The notes beneath the pieces were generated by a model that ran no database searches, was not told where the DNA came from, and saw only the letters and a list, made by a program, of their open reading frames with translations. Of a stretch of 64,000 bases of DNA, positions 15,902-25,716 are shown in pieces. Origin of the DNA: UBA8389 sp942493385 (GTDB lineage Bacteria > Bacteroidota > Bacteroidia > Bacteroidales > UBA1402); NCBI GenBank assembly GCA_942493385.1, contig OW818699.1, forward strand, positions 1,302,001 to 1,366,000, in the 5' to 3' direction. Both the position numbers and the translations under genes were made by a program. Every line of letters begins with the position of its first letter. Positions within the stretch are counted from its first letter, which is position 1.

Positions 15902-18898
15902 TTAGAGTGTCAGTTTTAGTCCTACCGTATAAATTGCTTGCATCGGATACGTCGAATAGTCGATGCCGTTTTCGATGGGGCTTCCACCCACTTCGGGTGT
16001 GAAACCGTTGTAGGAGAATAAACTCAACGGTCGTTGAGCAGCCACATAAACGCGCATGCTTTTGACGAATTTCAGGTTGTCGAAGGTGTAACCGACTTGA
16101 AGGTTCTGAATCCGAATGTAGGAGGCGTCTTCCACGAAGAAATCGTTTGCCTGCTGTGTGTAGGAGCTGTTGTATGCCCTTGGTGATGGATACTTGGTGC
16201 TTTTAGCTGAACTCCTCCAGGCATTTTTGTAGAAATCCTGATCGTAGTTTCCATCGGTGAATACATCCCGGTTCATTCGCTTGGCATTCAGTACTTTATT
16301 GCCGAATTGTCCTTGGATGGTTGCACTGACATCCCATTTTCCATAATTGAGGCCAGCGTCTATCCCCAATGAAAGCCATGGAATGGCACTGCCAAGGCTG
16401 ACTTTATCCTTGTCATCAATGATGTTGTCACCGTTCTGATCTTTGTATTTGAAGTAACCTGCATCCTTAATGCCTTGACTAACAGGGTCAAGCAAGGCTT
16501 CAGCTTCGCTGGCATACACACCGTCTATTTGATAGCCCCAAAACGTGCCGATGGGATATCCCACCTGGGTTTTGGTCGTATAACCTCCACGAACAGCTGC
16601 ACCAGGTATGTTGTTCCTGCCTTGCAGCTTCAATACGTTATTGTGTATGGTGGTGGCGTTCATTCCGATGTTGTAGGAAAGCTCGTCTGATATTTTGTCT
16701 GTCCAAGTCAGGCCCAGTTCAATACCCATGTTTTGAACAGTACCGTTGTTGCCCAAGAGTTCGGCAGCACCTCCACCTGTGGCGATGGGTGCGAAAAATA
16801 CAACGTTGCTGGTTACGCGATCGTAAAGATCCAGTTCCCCTTTCAGTTTGTGGTTCAGCATTTCGAAATCTGCTCCGATGTTTAATTCGTTCACAATCTC
16901 CCATTTCAGGTAGTTCTGAAGAACTGTTTGTGAGCCGACACCATCTACCAGTCGATCTCCGAAGATGGCTGAACTGCCTGCTCCTCTCTGACCCAAGGTG
17001 ATGGCAGAATTGGCCGGAACACCGTCGTTGCCCAACATACCCCAGCTTGCACGTACTTTGAGGTATTCAAATTTGCTGTCGCTCATGAAATCTTCGGAGG
17101 ACATGTTCCATCCCAAACCGAGAGAAGGAAAAAGGCCCCATTTATCCTGAAACTTGGAACTGCCATCGGCACGTAACGTAACTGATGCGAGGTATTTATC
17201 CAGCAAATTGAACGTTCCCCTTGTAAAGAAAGACACGCCGTGATACGTGTAAGCTCCATCGTTTGCATTCCTGTTTTGAGAGGAGCCAGTGGTCAAGTAA
17301 GTGGATTGAGCATCAAAATCGGGAACGCTCAATGCTGTACCGTTCAGCCAAGATTGCGTTTCGATTCGGGTGGATTGACCCAGCATCAGGTTGTAACTCA
17401 GATCGTCCTTTTTGTCTGTATAGGTGAGCAAATTATCAAGGATGTGCCTGCTGCTGGTTCCGAATGTCTTGCTCAAAGTAGATTTCAGCAAACCTTGGGA
17501 ACCGCCTACATTGAACTCGGGCTGGTAACTTTGTTGGTTCCAGAATGCGAAATCCAGATTGTAGGAAGTCTTGAATTTCAATTTATCGGGCAGGATACTG
17601 TATTCCGCATAGGTTGAAAACACCAATTTGACGCCATTCTCTTTATTGTGGTTGTAATAAGCAGAGGCTACCGGATTGCCGTATTGGTTGCCCAAACCAT
17701 AAAGTTGGCCTGAACCGAAATTCACCGGATAAGCGGCAGTATTCGCAGCATCGTAAACACCGTAAATGGGCGGGTTGACGAACGCTTGGAAAAATGCATT
17801 GTCGTTGGAGTTGTGCTTGTTGGAGTTGGTCAGGATGGTGTTGAAACCGACGTTGACTCGTTCGTTCACTTTCTGGTCCAGTCTGGCCCTGAAGTTGAGT
17901 CGTGTATAATCGTTTTCAGCATTCATGATGCCTTCCTGGTAGAAATAATTCATGCCCACCGAATAGTTCGTTTTGTCCGTACCGCCAGAAATGTCAAGTC
18001 CATGGCTGTGCATGGGAGCTGTCCGTAGCAATTCCTTGTACCAGTCGGTGCTGGCCGGGTAGTCGGAGGCCGATTTGGTCACGTATCCCGGAATGTCGGC
18101 ATTGGCTAGGTTCATCAATTCCACATATTCTTTGGTGTTGGCCAACTTCATGACGTTGGTGGGAACCTGCAGGCCAGCATAACCGTCGTAACTGACCGTG
18201 TGCGAATTGGTCTTGCCCTTTTTAGTGGTCACCAGAATAACCCCGTTGGCAGCGCGAACCCCGTAAATGGCTGCTGCCGAGGCGTCTTTCAAAACCGTCA
18301 AGTCTTCAATGTCGCTGCTGCTCAAAAAGTCGATGTTGTTGACGAATACGCCGTCCACCACATACAGCGGGCTGGCATAATCACCGATGGAACCGACGCC
18401 ACGGATCTTGACCGTTGGCCCTGCTCCCGGTGCACCGCTGTTGATGATTTGTACCCCGGACATCTTGCCTTGAAGGGCCGACATCGGGTTGGCCGAAATC
18501 TGTCTGGCAAGGTCACTGCCTTTCACGGAAGAAACCGGCGCGGTCATGTCTTTTACACGTTGCGTACCATAACCGATCACCACTACGTTTTCCAGCATCT
18601 TGGTGTTGGGCTTCAACAGGATTCTCAGTACATTTTCATTGACAATGGGAATTTCGACGCCCACGTAACCCAAATAGGATACGACGAGGGTGGATCCCAC
18701 TGGAAGATTCAGGCTGAAGAACCCGTTCCCGTCGGCAATGTTGGCGTTGGTCGTGCCTTTCTGCATGACAGAAGCGCCTGGTAGCGGCTCCTTCGAGTCA
18801 CTGTCGAGTATGCTTCCGGATATTTTCAGGTTTTGAGCCTGAATGAAGCCAGTTGCCAGAAGGCTGAACCAAAAGAACAGAATGAATTTTTGTTGCAT
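15902..18898 (-). CDS. SusC/RagA-family TonB-dependent outer-membrane transporter
   Basis: This 998-residue transporter has a signal peptide (FILFFWFSLLATGFIQA), an N-terminal carboxypeptidase-regulatory-like domain (about 23-100, SGSILDSDSKEPLPGASV), a plug domain with VVIGYGTQRVKDMTA and the SusC-type IRGVGSIGDYASPLYVVDGV segment, then a beta-barrel ending in aromatic-rich strands. It imports oligosaccharide across the outer membrane with energy from TonB. No N-terminal DUF4974/anti-sigma signalling domain is present, in agreement with control by the separate regulator upstream rather than by an ECF sigma pair. It starts 6 bases after the upstream GH144 stop. Confidence 0.95.
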   Translation of the reverse strand: MQQKFILFFWFSLLATGFIQAQNLKISGSILDSDSKEPLPGASVMQKGTTNANIADGNGFFSLNLPVGSTLVVSYLGYVGVEIPIVNENVLRILLKPNTKMLENVVVIGYGTQRVKDMTAPVSSVKGSDLARQISANPMSALQGKMSGVQIINSGAPGAGPTVKIRGVGSIGDYASPLYVVDGVFVNNIDFLSSSDIEDLTVLKDASAAAIYGVRAANGVILVTTKKGKTNSHTVSYDGYAGLQVPTNVMKLANTKEYVELMNLANADIPGYVTKSASDYPASTDWYKELLRTAPMHSHGLDISGGTDKTNYSVGMNYFYQEGIMNAENDYTRLNFRARLDQKVNERVNVGFNTILTNSNKHNSNDNAFFQAFVNPPIYGVYDAANTAAYPVNFGSGQLYGLGNQYGNPVASAYYNHNKENGVKLVFSTYAEYSILPDKLKFKTSYNLDFAFWNQQSYQPEFNVGGSQGLLKSTLSKTFGTSSRHILDNLLTYTDKKDDLSYNLMLGQSTRIETQSWLNGTALSVPDFDAQSTYLTTGSSQNRNANDGAYTYHGVSFFTRGTFNLLDKYLASVTLRADGSSKFQDKWGLFPSLGLGWNMSSEDFMSDSKFEYLKVRASWGMLGNDGVPANSAITLGQRGAGSSAIFGDRLVDGVGSQTVLQNYLKWEIVNELNIGADFEMLNHKLKGELDLYDRVTSNVVFFAPIATGGGAAELLGNNGTVQNMGIELGLTWTDKISDELSYNIGMNATTIHNNVLKLQGRNNIPGAAVRGGYTTKTQVGYPIGTFWGYQIDGVYASEAEALLDPVSQGIKDAGYFKYKDQNGDNIIDDKDKVSLGSAIPWLSLGIDAGLNYGKWDVSATIQGQFGNKVLNAKRMNRDVFTDGNYDQDFYKNAWRSSAKSTKYPSPRAYNSSYTQQANDFFVEDASYIRIQNLQVGYTFDNLKFVKSMRVYVAAQRPLSLFSYNGFTPEVGGSPIENGIDYSTYPMQAIYTVGLKLTL

Positions 18899-18904
18899 GG
18901 CAGG

Positions 18905-20443
18905 TTAGTTATTGACGTATGTAAATCCTAGTTTCTGAAGTCCTTTTGGAATTTCCGGATTGCTCATGAACAGTTTCCAAAGCAAACCGCTCCGATAATT
19001 TTCAATCATGTCCGCAATGGGGCCTTGGTCAATGGCCAGATAGCTTTTCACGATCTGTTTGGTGGTATCCAAGCTCGGGTTGAAGGCGTCGTAAAAACCG
19101 TATTTCCCGAACAATTGCTTTCCTTCGTCGAAATAAAAGTGTCGCAAGGCTTTTAATGAAGCCTCTGGGGTATATACGATGGAAGAAATGGCTGCCGTGG
19201 GTGAAACGGTTCCGTTTTCATCGTTGGTGCCCGGATGATGGGAGGTGTAACCCAGCAAAGCATCGTCCGAAGAAGTGAATCCCCAACAATCGGCTCCGAG
19301 ACCTTTGTGTTTTTTCGGATTGTCGATGGCATATGCCTGGTGAATCATCGCATGCGCTTTGTTCCGGTCGAAATAATTGGTGTAGGAATCCTTCAGTCCA
19401 CGCGGATCCAAACCAAGGAAGGAATAATGCGTGAAAAACAAGGGTCCACCGTATTCCATGCCCAAACTGAGCGGAATGCCGTAATAACTTTTCCCATTGT
19501 AATAATACGGTGAATGCTTGTAACATTTCTCATAGACCGAATCCGTTATGGCGTACGTGGGGGAGGAGGCGGCCAATATAAAGGTGATAAGGGTTTCATC
19601 GTACCCGCGAATGGGATGGTTCATCTTCCAGCCGTAGTTTTTGGACCAATGCCAGAACAAGGAGTCCTTGCCTTGCGTGTACCAATTCCATTCGATGGAT
19701 TCCCAAAGTTTGGTGATGCGGATGGAAAGCGCTTTTTCCTGCTCGTCTCCGTTTTTGTAGAACGCTCTTGCCGTAAGCAAACCCTGTGTGAGGAATGCAG
19801 TTTCCACCAGGTCACCACCGTCGTCGTATTTGCTGAAACTGAACGGCTTGCCGGTTTCGGCATTGTACCAATGTGCCCAAGCACCGTGGAAGCGTTCGGA
19901 GGTTTCCAAAAAGGTTACGATTTTGTTGATTTGCGAAGAAACTGCCTGACGGGTGACATAGCCCCTATTCGCTGCGGCTATCAGTGCCATCACACCAAAT
20001 CCGGTACCACCCGTGGTGACGATGTCGCCGTTTTTGTCGTTGCTGCGTTCTCTGGCCATACCGGTGCGCGGTTCTCCAAAGTCGCTGAAATAGCGGGTCG
20101 TATAACGCTGAACCATATCCAGCAGGTTTTCGGTGTTGTCTTGTGCTAACGTTACGTGGAGGCCGCTGACACTTCCTTTGCTTTTAATTCGATAGTATAC
20201 ATCACTTCCGGGTTTCAAACCTGGAAAATCCATCATCGTAGTTTCCTGTGATTCAGCGATTTTATTATATTTCTTTCCATCGATGGAACGAAATATTTCT
20301 ACTACTTTATTATCCGATTTTTGCCAATTCAATTCAACATGGGCAGGTCCGACCGTACACTCTTGAAATACGATTGGCAACGGTTTTGCTGTTGCAGAAA
20401 CCGCCCAAAGTAGAATCGTTATGATGGTGAAAATCCTTTTCAT
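18905..20443 (-). CDS. GH144-type glucoamylase-family protein (endo-beta-1,2-glucanase candidate), first copy
   Basis: A 512-residue protein with a signal peptide (MKRIFTIITILLWAVSATA), an FN3-like domain (about 22-95) and a GH144/putative glucoamylase domain. Family segments are GMARERSNDKNGDIVTTGG, DDGGDLVETAFLTQGLL, FTHYSFLGLDPRG, and IDQGPIADMIENYRSGLLW near the end. No lipobox is seen, so it is probably periplasmic, in contrast to the lipoprotein copy at 11787-13427. Together they suggest surface and periplasmic cleavage of the same glucan. The start overlaps the GH3 stop by 4 bases (ATGA). Confidence 0.83.
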   Translation of the reverse strand: MKRIFTIITILLWAVSATAKPLPIVFQECTVGPAHVELNWQKSDNKVVEIFRSIDGKKYNKIAESQETTMMDFPGLKPGSDVYYRIKSKGSVSGLHVTLAQDNTENLLDMVQRYTTRYFSDFGEPRTGMARERSNDKNGDIVTTGGTGFGVMALIAAANRGYVTRQAVSSQINKIVTFLETSERFHGAWAHWYNAETGKPFSFSKYDDGGDLVETAFLTQGLLTARAFYKNGDEQEKALSIRITKLWESIEWNWYTQGKDSLFWHWSKNYGWKMNHPIRGYDETLITFILAASSPTYAITDSVYEKCYKHSPYYYNGKSYYGIPLSLGMEYGGPLFFTHYSFLGLDPRGLKDSYTNYFDRNKAHAMIHQAYAIDNPKKHKGLGADCWGFTSSDDALLGYTSHHPGTNDENGTVSPTAAISSIVYTPEASLKALRHFYFDEGKQLFGKYGFYDAFNPSLDTTKQIVKSYLAIDQGPIADMIENYRSGLLWKLFMSNPEIPKGLQKLGFTYVNN

Positions 20444-22659
20444 CTCAGTTGAAATCTTTTTTGGATCACATCCCTGGAATTACCGCCCACGAACACGAGA
20501 AAATCGCCCGGTTCCGTTCCGTAGCTCATATCAAGCCGATGGAAAGCCAGTTTATCAGGACTTAGCGAGAATTCCACCGTCCTTGTTTCTCCTGGATTCA
20601 ACTCCAATTTTTGAAAACTTTTAAGTTCCTTGACAGGTCTGGTCACACTTCCTACCAAGTCGCGGATGTACCATTGGATCACTTCCTCGCCTTTGACTTT
20701 GCCGGTATTCTTAACCTGAACGGTGGCTTTAAGACTGCCATTTGTGTTCAATAAAGTGTCCGAAAGCTGCAAATTGGAGTATTCGAACGTGGTGTAGCTC
20801 AACCCAAAACCGAACGGAAACAACGGGTCGTTGGGTACATCGATGTATTTTGATTTGTATTTGTCGTTTGGCAAGTATATGGGTCTGCCAGTGTTCTTCT
20901 CGTAATAAAAGATGGGCACTTGTCCTAGGTTTCTAGGGAATGACATGGTCAATTTTCCCGAGGGGTTGTAATCACCGTACAATACTTGGGTGATGGCTTC
21001 GCCGCCCTTAGAACCAGCGAACCAGGTTTCGAGCAGGGCATCAGCCAAGAATTCTTCACGACTCAGATCCAGCGGACGACCATTCATCAGGACCACAACG
21101 ACGGGTTTGCCAAGTTTTTTCAATTCAGCCAATAATTCCGTTTGAACACCAGGTACATGGATGTCCGATCTGCTGGATGCTTCGCCGCTCCAATCACAGC
21201 TTTCTCCAATGACCAACACGATTTTGTCTGCTTTGGAGGCCGTTCTCAGTGCTTCGGCGAAACCAGTTTTGTCATCGCCCATTTTCTGACAACCTTCCGC
21301 ATAGATAATCTCATTTTTGGTGGCTTTTAGTACTTCCAATAAAGAAGGGATGTTGTCCCATTGACCAGCTGCAATCCAGGAACCGAGCAAGTCGCGTTTG
21401 GAAGCGGCCAGTTCGCCGATGACGGCAATTTTCTCACCCTTTTTCAAAGGAAGTGCCTGGTTGTCATTCTTTAGCAAAACCAAGCTGCGTTTGGCAACGT
21501 CCAGGGCTGCTTCCAGATTTTCTTTGGAGTAGACACTCGCTTTTTCACGTGCTTCACTGCAATATTTGTAAGGATCGTCGAACAATCCCAATTCAAATTT
21601 CACCCGTAGAACGCGACGAACGGCTTCGTTTAGTTGCTTCATTTTCACGGTGCCGGCCTTGACCTGCTTTTCCAGATATTTGAAATAGATCTCACCTTGC
21701 ATATCCATGTCCACGCCGGCATTCAGTGCCAAGGCACCAGCTTCTTCCTCGTTGGCGACGATGCCGTGGTTCACCATTTCATTGATGGCTGTGTAATCAG
21801 TCACCACTAAGCCTTTGAAGCCAAGCTCCTTTCTTAAGAGCTCGGTGAGCAGATACTTGCTACCTGTCGCGGGAACACCGTCCAACTCGTTGAAGGAAGT
21901 CATTACGCTTCTTGCACCAGCATCGATACCCGCTTTGTAGGGTGGGAGATAGGTGTCCAGAAAAACGCGTTTGGACATGTCTACGGTGTTGTAGTCACGT
22001 CCTGCCTGTGGTGCACCGTAGGCCGCAAAATGCTTGATGCAGGCCAGAATGGTCGAGGTATCGCTCAAATCCGTGCCTTGAAATCCTTTTACCCGAGCGG
22101 TTGCGATGCAGGAACCAAGATAAGGATCTTCGCCGGCACCTTCAGAAACCCTGCCCCAGCGAGGTTCCACTGAAATGTCCACCATGGGCGCAAATGTCCA
22201 GTTCAGACCAGATGCTGCGGCTTCGATGGCCGAAATGCGAGCAGATTTCTCGATGGCGACCAAATCCCAAGAGCTGGATTCGCCCAAGGAAATGGGAAAG
22301 ATGGTTTTGTAGCCGTGAATGACATCGTAACCGAACAAAATGGGAATACCCAGCCTGGATTCTTCGACGGCTGCTTTTTGAAGGGTTCGTACATAGGCTA
22401 CCGTATGGGCATTGAAAATGTTGCCGCAATTGCCCTTTTTAATATCGTCCAGATAGGAACTTCGTATGGTTGGGCCTGTTACATCCCAGTCGCTGGTGTA
22501 TAAAACTAGTTGACCGATCTTTTCCTGAAGGGTCATCAATTTCAATACGGAGTCCACTTTGTGATTAAGTGTTGCTTCCTTGTCACCGGCCGGGTTCTGA
22601 GAACAAGCGGCAAACAAAAACAGGAAGAGAGCAAGACCGGTTAAACTTTTCATGGGCAT
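20440..22659 (-). CDS. GH3 family beta-glucosidase lipoprotein
   Basis: About 739 residues with a lipoprotein signal (LALFLFLFAAC) and the GH3 order: an N-terminal TIM-barrel with KHFAAYG and the nucleophile region LVVTDYTAINEM (Asp in TDY), a C-terminal alpha/beta sandwich with VIGESCDWSGEASSRSD, then a fibronectin-III-like domain from FPFGFGLSYTTFEYS. GH3 enzymes next to GH144 genes are known to split sophorose and beta-1,2-gluco-oligosaccharides to glucose. The first gene of the operon. A longer frame begins with TTG at 22677, but the predicted transcription start lies about there, so ATG 22659 or 22653 (MKSLTGL) is preferred. Confidence 0.9.
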   Translation of the reverse strand: MPMKSLTGLALFLFLFAACSQNPAGDKEATLNHKVDSVLKLMTLQEKIGQLVLYTSDWDVTGPTIRSSYLDDIKKGNCGNIFNAHTVAYVRTLQKAAVEESRLGIPILFGYDVIHGYKTIFPISLGESSSWDLVAIEKSARISAIEAAASGLNWTFAPMVDISVEPRWGRVSEGAGEDPYLGSCIATARVKGFQGTDLSDTSTILACIKHFAAYGAPQAGRDYNTVDMSKRVFLDTYLPPYKAGIDAGARSVMTSFNELDGVPATGSKYLLTELLRKELGFKGLVVTDYTAINEMVNHGIVANEEEAGALALNAGVDMDMQGEIYFKYLEKQVKAGTVKMKQLNEAVRRVLRVKFELGLFDDPYKYCSEAREKASVYSKENLEAALDVAKRSLVLLKNDNQALPLKKGEKIAVIGELAASKRDLLGSWIAAGQWDNIPSLLEVLKATKNEIIYAEGCQKMGDDKTGFAEALRTASKADKIVLVIGESCDWSGEASSRSDIHVPGVQTELLAELKKLGKPVVVVLMNGRPLDLSREEFLADALLETWFAGSKGGEAITQVLYGDYNPSGKLTMSFPRNLGQVPIFYYEKNTGRPIYLPNDKYKSKYIDVPNDPLFPFGFGLSYTTFEYSNLQLSDTLLNTNGSLKATVQVKNTGKVKGEEVIQWYIRDLVGSVTRPVKELKSFQKLELNPGETRTVEFSLSPDKLAFHRLDMSYGTEPGDFLVFVGGNSRDVIQKRFQLR

Positions 22660-22675
22660 CGGTTTCGTGTAATTC

Positions 22676-22805
22676 AACCCTACAAACGTACGGTCACATT
22701 ACCGAAATGGTTGCTTTACCCTACCCATTAAGAACACTACAGCTAAAAACGCTGTTTTTAGGGTCCCCTATTTTAACCCTACAAGCATGAATCAGGTAGG
22801 GTTAA
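22676..22805 (-). promoter_or_regulatory. Operon promoter with repeated ACCCTAC-type operator motif
   Basis: A -7 box TACGTTTG lies at 22690-22683 on the minus strand without a clear -33 TTTG, suggesting activator dependence. Around and upstream are AACCCTAC (22676-22683), TACCCTAC (22717-22724) and AACCCTAC (22775-22782), plus the inverted copy GTAGGGTT (22796-22803). The last two form a perfect 10-bp inverted repeat (TTAACCCTAC / GTAGGGTTAA) with starts 21 bases apart, that is two helical turns. A separate palindrome CTAAAAAC-GCT-GTTTTTAG lies at 22743-22761. These are candidate sites for the adjacent HTH regulator. Confidence 0.6.
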
Positions 22806-22853
22806 CTAAAAGGTAAACAGAATGATAAGTTAAATGAAATTCTAAGAAACCGA

Positions 22854-25706
22854 TTACTTGAATTCAATCATGAACTCGGTCAGGCTCTTGATGGAAGGAA
22901 TTCCGATCTTCTTTCGGATGCGGTATCGTGCCAATTCCACTCCTTTCAGTGAGATGTTCATGAGGTGTGCGATGTCTTTACTAGTCAAGTTTAGACGTAA
23001 GTAGGCACAAAAACGCAAATCGTTGGAAGTCAATTCCGGATAATGCGTGTGCAGGTTCCTGAAGAAGTTCTCATGAATTCGGTCGAAATTGGTTTGAAAA
23101 ATGGCCCAATCGTCTTCTGAACTGAGGTTTTCGTTCAAAATCCGGATGAGTTTTTCATAGTATTTGTTGGGATAGACCGTGCCTAGAATTTTTTTCTGAG
23201 TCATCAGCTCTTCCTTGATGGTTGCCAACAACTCGTTTTTCTTGATGAGGGAAATGGTCGATGCAGCCAGCTCTTTGCTTTTTATGGTCAGTTCGCTTTC
23301 CAATTTTTCATTCTGAAGGGCGATGATCTTCTGTTCCCGTTGTTCAATCTCATGCAAACGTCGCGCTTCCACGGCTTGTTCAATCTTTTCCTTTTTTACC
23401 TGAAACAGATGGCGTATGTAACGGTAAATGCCGTAGATAAGGCAGCAGATGAGTATCAGATAGAGGATGCGTGCGGTAATGCTCCAGTAGAATGGTGGAT
23501 CGATGGTGAAATCGTAGGAGGTGGCAGAAAGCAACATGCCACTTTTTGTACGTGCTTCGGCCTTGAAGGTATAGTTCCCCCAAGGCAAATAGTTGTATGT
23601 CTTTTGAGAATCGCTGTTGGACTCCGACCAGACAATGTCCAAACCTTCCAGTTTGTAACGGAAACGAACATCGCTCAACTGTCCGAATCTAGGATAAAAA
23701 ACCGAGAAAGTCAAGTTGTTACGCTTATAGGGTGTTGTCGCTACCAGCGGAACGCTGAGAGGTAAAAAAACTTTGACGCTGGATTCTGCATCGGTGGTCA
23801 ATACGGAACGAAACCTCAATTTCACCTCATTGTTTTTAGACTTGTCAGCAGGTAGGCTGTACAAGGCCAATCCATTCTCCAGCAAAAAGAGGCAATTTTT
23901 TTCCGATAAGGGAATGATGTTCTGATAGTCGTCAACGGACTGGTTCTTAAACAGGCTGTAGGGCACGACGTCTATCAGGTTGGCGCGGTTTCCGTCCACG
24001 CGGAAAAGGGCTGCTTCTTCGTCGCGGATAAACCAATACAAGTTGTTTCGGAACGGGCAGATGCGATAGGCACGAGAGAAATACCCCAACTGGTCGTTCA
24101 TCTCTTTGTAAGGTATCATTTCTTTTTGGATGTCATCGAAAGTGTACAGTCCTGTCTTGTCGGCGAATACGACCCTGCTGTTGAGCATGAGCACATGAAT
24201 GGGGTATTGGTGCCTTCCGTCCAAACTGCGGTAAACTTGCATGCGCTCTACCTTTTTAAAGTCTGATGAAAGGTGGATGGCGTACAAGCCTTCGTATAAA
24301 TGGCTGGCCCAGATGGTGCCAGTATAATCGATTTCCAACGAACGAACGGGGTTCAGGAAGTTTTCCAGCGCACGGCTGAACTGCCAACGACCGTTTGATT
24401 TGGTATAAATGCAGAGCGAAGTATAGGTGCCTTGAACCAGCACTTCCCTACCATAAATTTGCCCTTTCCCCATGCACATTCCACCTTTCACTGGGCCGAT
24501 GAGGTTTGGTTTGCCAGAACCGACCTCAAAGGTTTGCTCGTTGTTCCCACAAAAAAGCTGTCCGTCAAATGCACTCAGATTCCAAACCTGTCCCTTGATG
24601 TTGGCTTCCAGTTGAAGTGATTGAAGGCTTCGAAGGTCATTTGAAAGTTTGGCCTTATAGAGTCCTTGGTTGGTGCCGATGTACAAATCGGTGCCTTTTT
24701 GACTCAACGAATAGAGGGAACCGATGGACGGATGAAACGCCTGGATGTAGCGGATGGAACCTGTGAGCCTGACCATGGTGATGCCTTTGTCCAGAGCCAA
24801 CCAGAGGTTGTTTTCCTGATCGCAGTACATGCCGAGCACCGTGTTGTTTTGCAGGATATTTCCAGTGTTTAAGGTCCAGAGTCTCCGTCCGTTTCGGTCG
24901 ATAGCGGTGACACCGTTCAGAATGGTTCCAATCAGGAAGGTTCCGTCCGGACTGCAAACGGCACGGTTTATCTGCGCTTTGAACAATTCATCATCCACTT
25001 CCGTCTTAAAGCGGGTGCAGGTTTTTCCGTCATACAAGTAGAGCCCGTCTGAACTGGTGGCCAACAGCAGCTTGTTGCTGTCCCATGGCAAAACGGCGAT
25101 GACAGGATTGTTCAGGCGCTTCTCCATGACAGGCACGATCTTGTTTCCGACTGGGTCTACCCGACTCAGTCCGAACTGATCGGTGTGGGTTAGAATGTCC
25201 TTACCTGCCTTGTTGAAAAATAAGAAAGTGAACGGACAGCGGTAGCCTCTGACAAGACCGTTTTCATAAACGAAATACGAGGTGAACGATTGGAAGATGA
25301 TTTGGTTGTTCCAATGCAGGATGGTCCAGATCTCATCGTTCAGCATCTGGTATTTTTTCAGAAGGGCCGAAAGGGAGGTATACTTGAGTTGATTGGTTTC
25401 ATTTCGTTCAAAATACCCGAATTCTTCGAACGAACCCACATAGATTCGTTGATCGGGTGCAACCAGAATGGAGCGAACCCGCTTGTTGGCCGGCATCTTG
25501 TGCACTTCCCACATCGAACCGTCAAACTGCAGCAAACCCTGGTTGTTTCCGAAATACAGGATGCCATCCTTGTCCTGTCCCACCGACCAGTTCTGGTTGG
25601 ATGCGAAATAATCGTTTTTGGAGTATTGCGTGACTATGGGCAGGAATTCCTGAGCGGAAAGCATGCCAGTAAGCAGCAACAAAAGGAGGGTTAATCGTGT
25701 TTCCAT
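22854..25706 (-). CDS. Membrane-spanning propeller / Y_Y_Y sensor with C-terminal LuxR-like HTH
   Basis: About 950 residues from ATG 25706, which starts a clear signal peptide (METRLTLLLLLLTGMLSAQ). A longer frame from 25760 would overlap aroB and add a poor N-terminus. The periplasmic part is a two-component-regulator-type beta-propeller followed by a Y_Y_Y domain (RYKLEGLDIVWSE to GNYTFKAEARTKSG). Then come one membrane helix (ARILYLILICCLIYGIY), a coiled coil and a LuxR-like helix-turn-helix (LTSKDIAHLMNISLKGVELAR). There is no histidine kinase or receiver domain, so it acts as a one-protein sensor-regulator. Position directly upstream of the operon points to control of the glucan genes. 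Confidence 0.87.
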   Translation of the reverse strand: METRLTLLLLLLTGMLSAQEFLPIVTQYSKNDYFASNQNWSVGQDKDGILYFGNNQGLLQFDGSMWEVHKMPANKRVRSILVAPDQRIYVGSFEEFGYFERNETNQLKYTSLSALLKKYQMLNDEIWTILHWNNQIIFQSFTSYFVYENGLVRGYRCPFTFLFFNKAGKDILTHTDQFGLSRVDPVGNKIVPVMEKRLNNPVIAVLPWDSNKLLLATSSDGLYLYDGKTCTRFKTEVDDELFKAQINRAVCSPDGTFLIGTILNGVTAIDRNGRRLWTLNTGNILQNNTVLGMYCDQENNLWLALDKGITMVRLTGSIRYIQAFHPSIGSLYSLSQKGTDLYIGTNQGLYKAKLSNDLRSLQSLQLEANIKGQVWNLSAFDGQLFCGNNEQTFEVGSGKPNLIGPVKGGMCMGKGQIYGREVLVQGTYTSLCIYTKSNGRWQFSRALENFLNPVRSLEIDYTGTIWASHLYEGLYAIHLSSDFKKVERMQVYRSLDGRHQYPIHVLMLNSRVVFADKTGLYTFDDIQKEMIPYKEMNDQLGYFSRAYRICPFRNNLYWFIRDEEAALFRVDGNRANLIDVVPYSLFKNQSVDDYQNIIPLSEKNCLFLLENGLALYSLPADKSKNNEVKLRFRSVLTTDAESSVKVFLPLSVPLVATTPYKRNNLTFSVFYPRFGQLSDVRFRYKLEGLDIVWSESNSDSQKTYNYLPWGNYTFKAEARTKSGMLLSATSYDFTIDPPFYWSITARILYLILICCLIYGIYRYIRHLFQVKKEKIEQAVEARRLHEIEQREQKIIALQNEKLESELTIKSKELAASTISLIKKNELLATIKEELMTQKKILGTVYPNKYYEKLIRILNENLSSEDDWAIFQTNFDRIHENFFRNLHTHYPELTSNDLRFCAYLRLNLTSKDIAHLMNISLKGVELARYRIRKKIGIPSIKSLTEFMIEFK

Positions 25707-25716
25707 GGAGCAGGGT

